Source: Bacillota bacterium
GTDB taxonomy: Bacteria; Bacillota; Bacilli; Alicyclobacillales; SLC66
Direction: 5' to 3'
Assembly: GCA_021821185.1 (NCBI GenBank)
Contig: JAKACU010000111.1
Coordinates: forward strand, 1-6,048
Length of the DNA stretch: 6,048 nucleotides
The notes beneath the pieces are model-generated. The model did no database searches, had not been told where the DNA came from, and worked only from the letters and a program-made list of their open reading frames with translations. The position numbers and the translations under genes were made by a program. Below are positions 6,043 to 6,048 of the stretch, in pieces (positions within the stretch are counted from its first letter, which is position 1; every line of letters begins with the position of its first letter).

Positions 6043-6048
6043 CTCTTT

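Overview
The window reads like chromosome from a moderate-GC, aerobic, Gram-positive Firmicute of the Bacillales type. This rests on strong AGGAGG-type ribosome binding sites, GTG and TTG starts, a Bacillus-style PucR regulator, a single-chain CtaA heme A synthase, and two sites fitting the Bacillus GlnR/TnrA nitrogen-regulator consensus. I cannot fix the genus from sequence alone. No RNA genes, insertion sequences or CRISPR arrays were seen.

Layout. Positions 1-261 (minus) hold the first 87 codons of an unrecognised coiled-coil protein that runs off the left edge. A 187-bp spacer follows, with a 9-bp direct repeat. Positions 449-2089 (minus) encode a PucR-family regulator. A 231-bp divergent regulatory region separates it from two plus-strand genes: an APC-superfamily permease (2321-3751) and an acetamidase/formamidase-family hydrolase (3751-4671). 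These two share one base (TAGTG) and should be translationally coupled. After a 113-bp convergent gap comes ctaA, heme A synthase, on the minus strand (4785-5744). The last 304 bp (5745-6048) hold the ctaA leader and promoter region, then a tight cluster of DnaA boxes at the extreme right, so a replication origin or another DnaA-controlled region probably lies at or just beyond the edge.

How the genes work together. The regulator, permease and amidohydrolase look like a self-contained nitrogen-scavenging cassette: the permease imports an amino acid- or amide-like compound, the cytosolic enzyme hydrolyses a C-N amide bond to release ammonia, and the PucR protein senses the substrate or a product. 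Supporting this, the divergent region carries two exact matches to TGTNA-N7-TNACA, one over each predicted promoter, which suggests that both transcription units answer to cellular nitrogen status. The substrate is not determined. ctaA belongs to respiration (heme A for cytochrome oxidase) and is functionally separate.

Nothing here clearly forms a wholly new system. The points most worth checking are the paired nitrogen boxes, the DnaA-box cluster beside ctaA, and the unnamed coiled-coil gene at the left edge.
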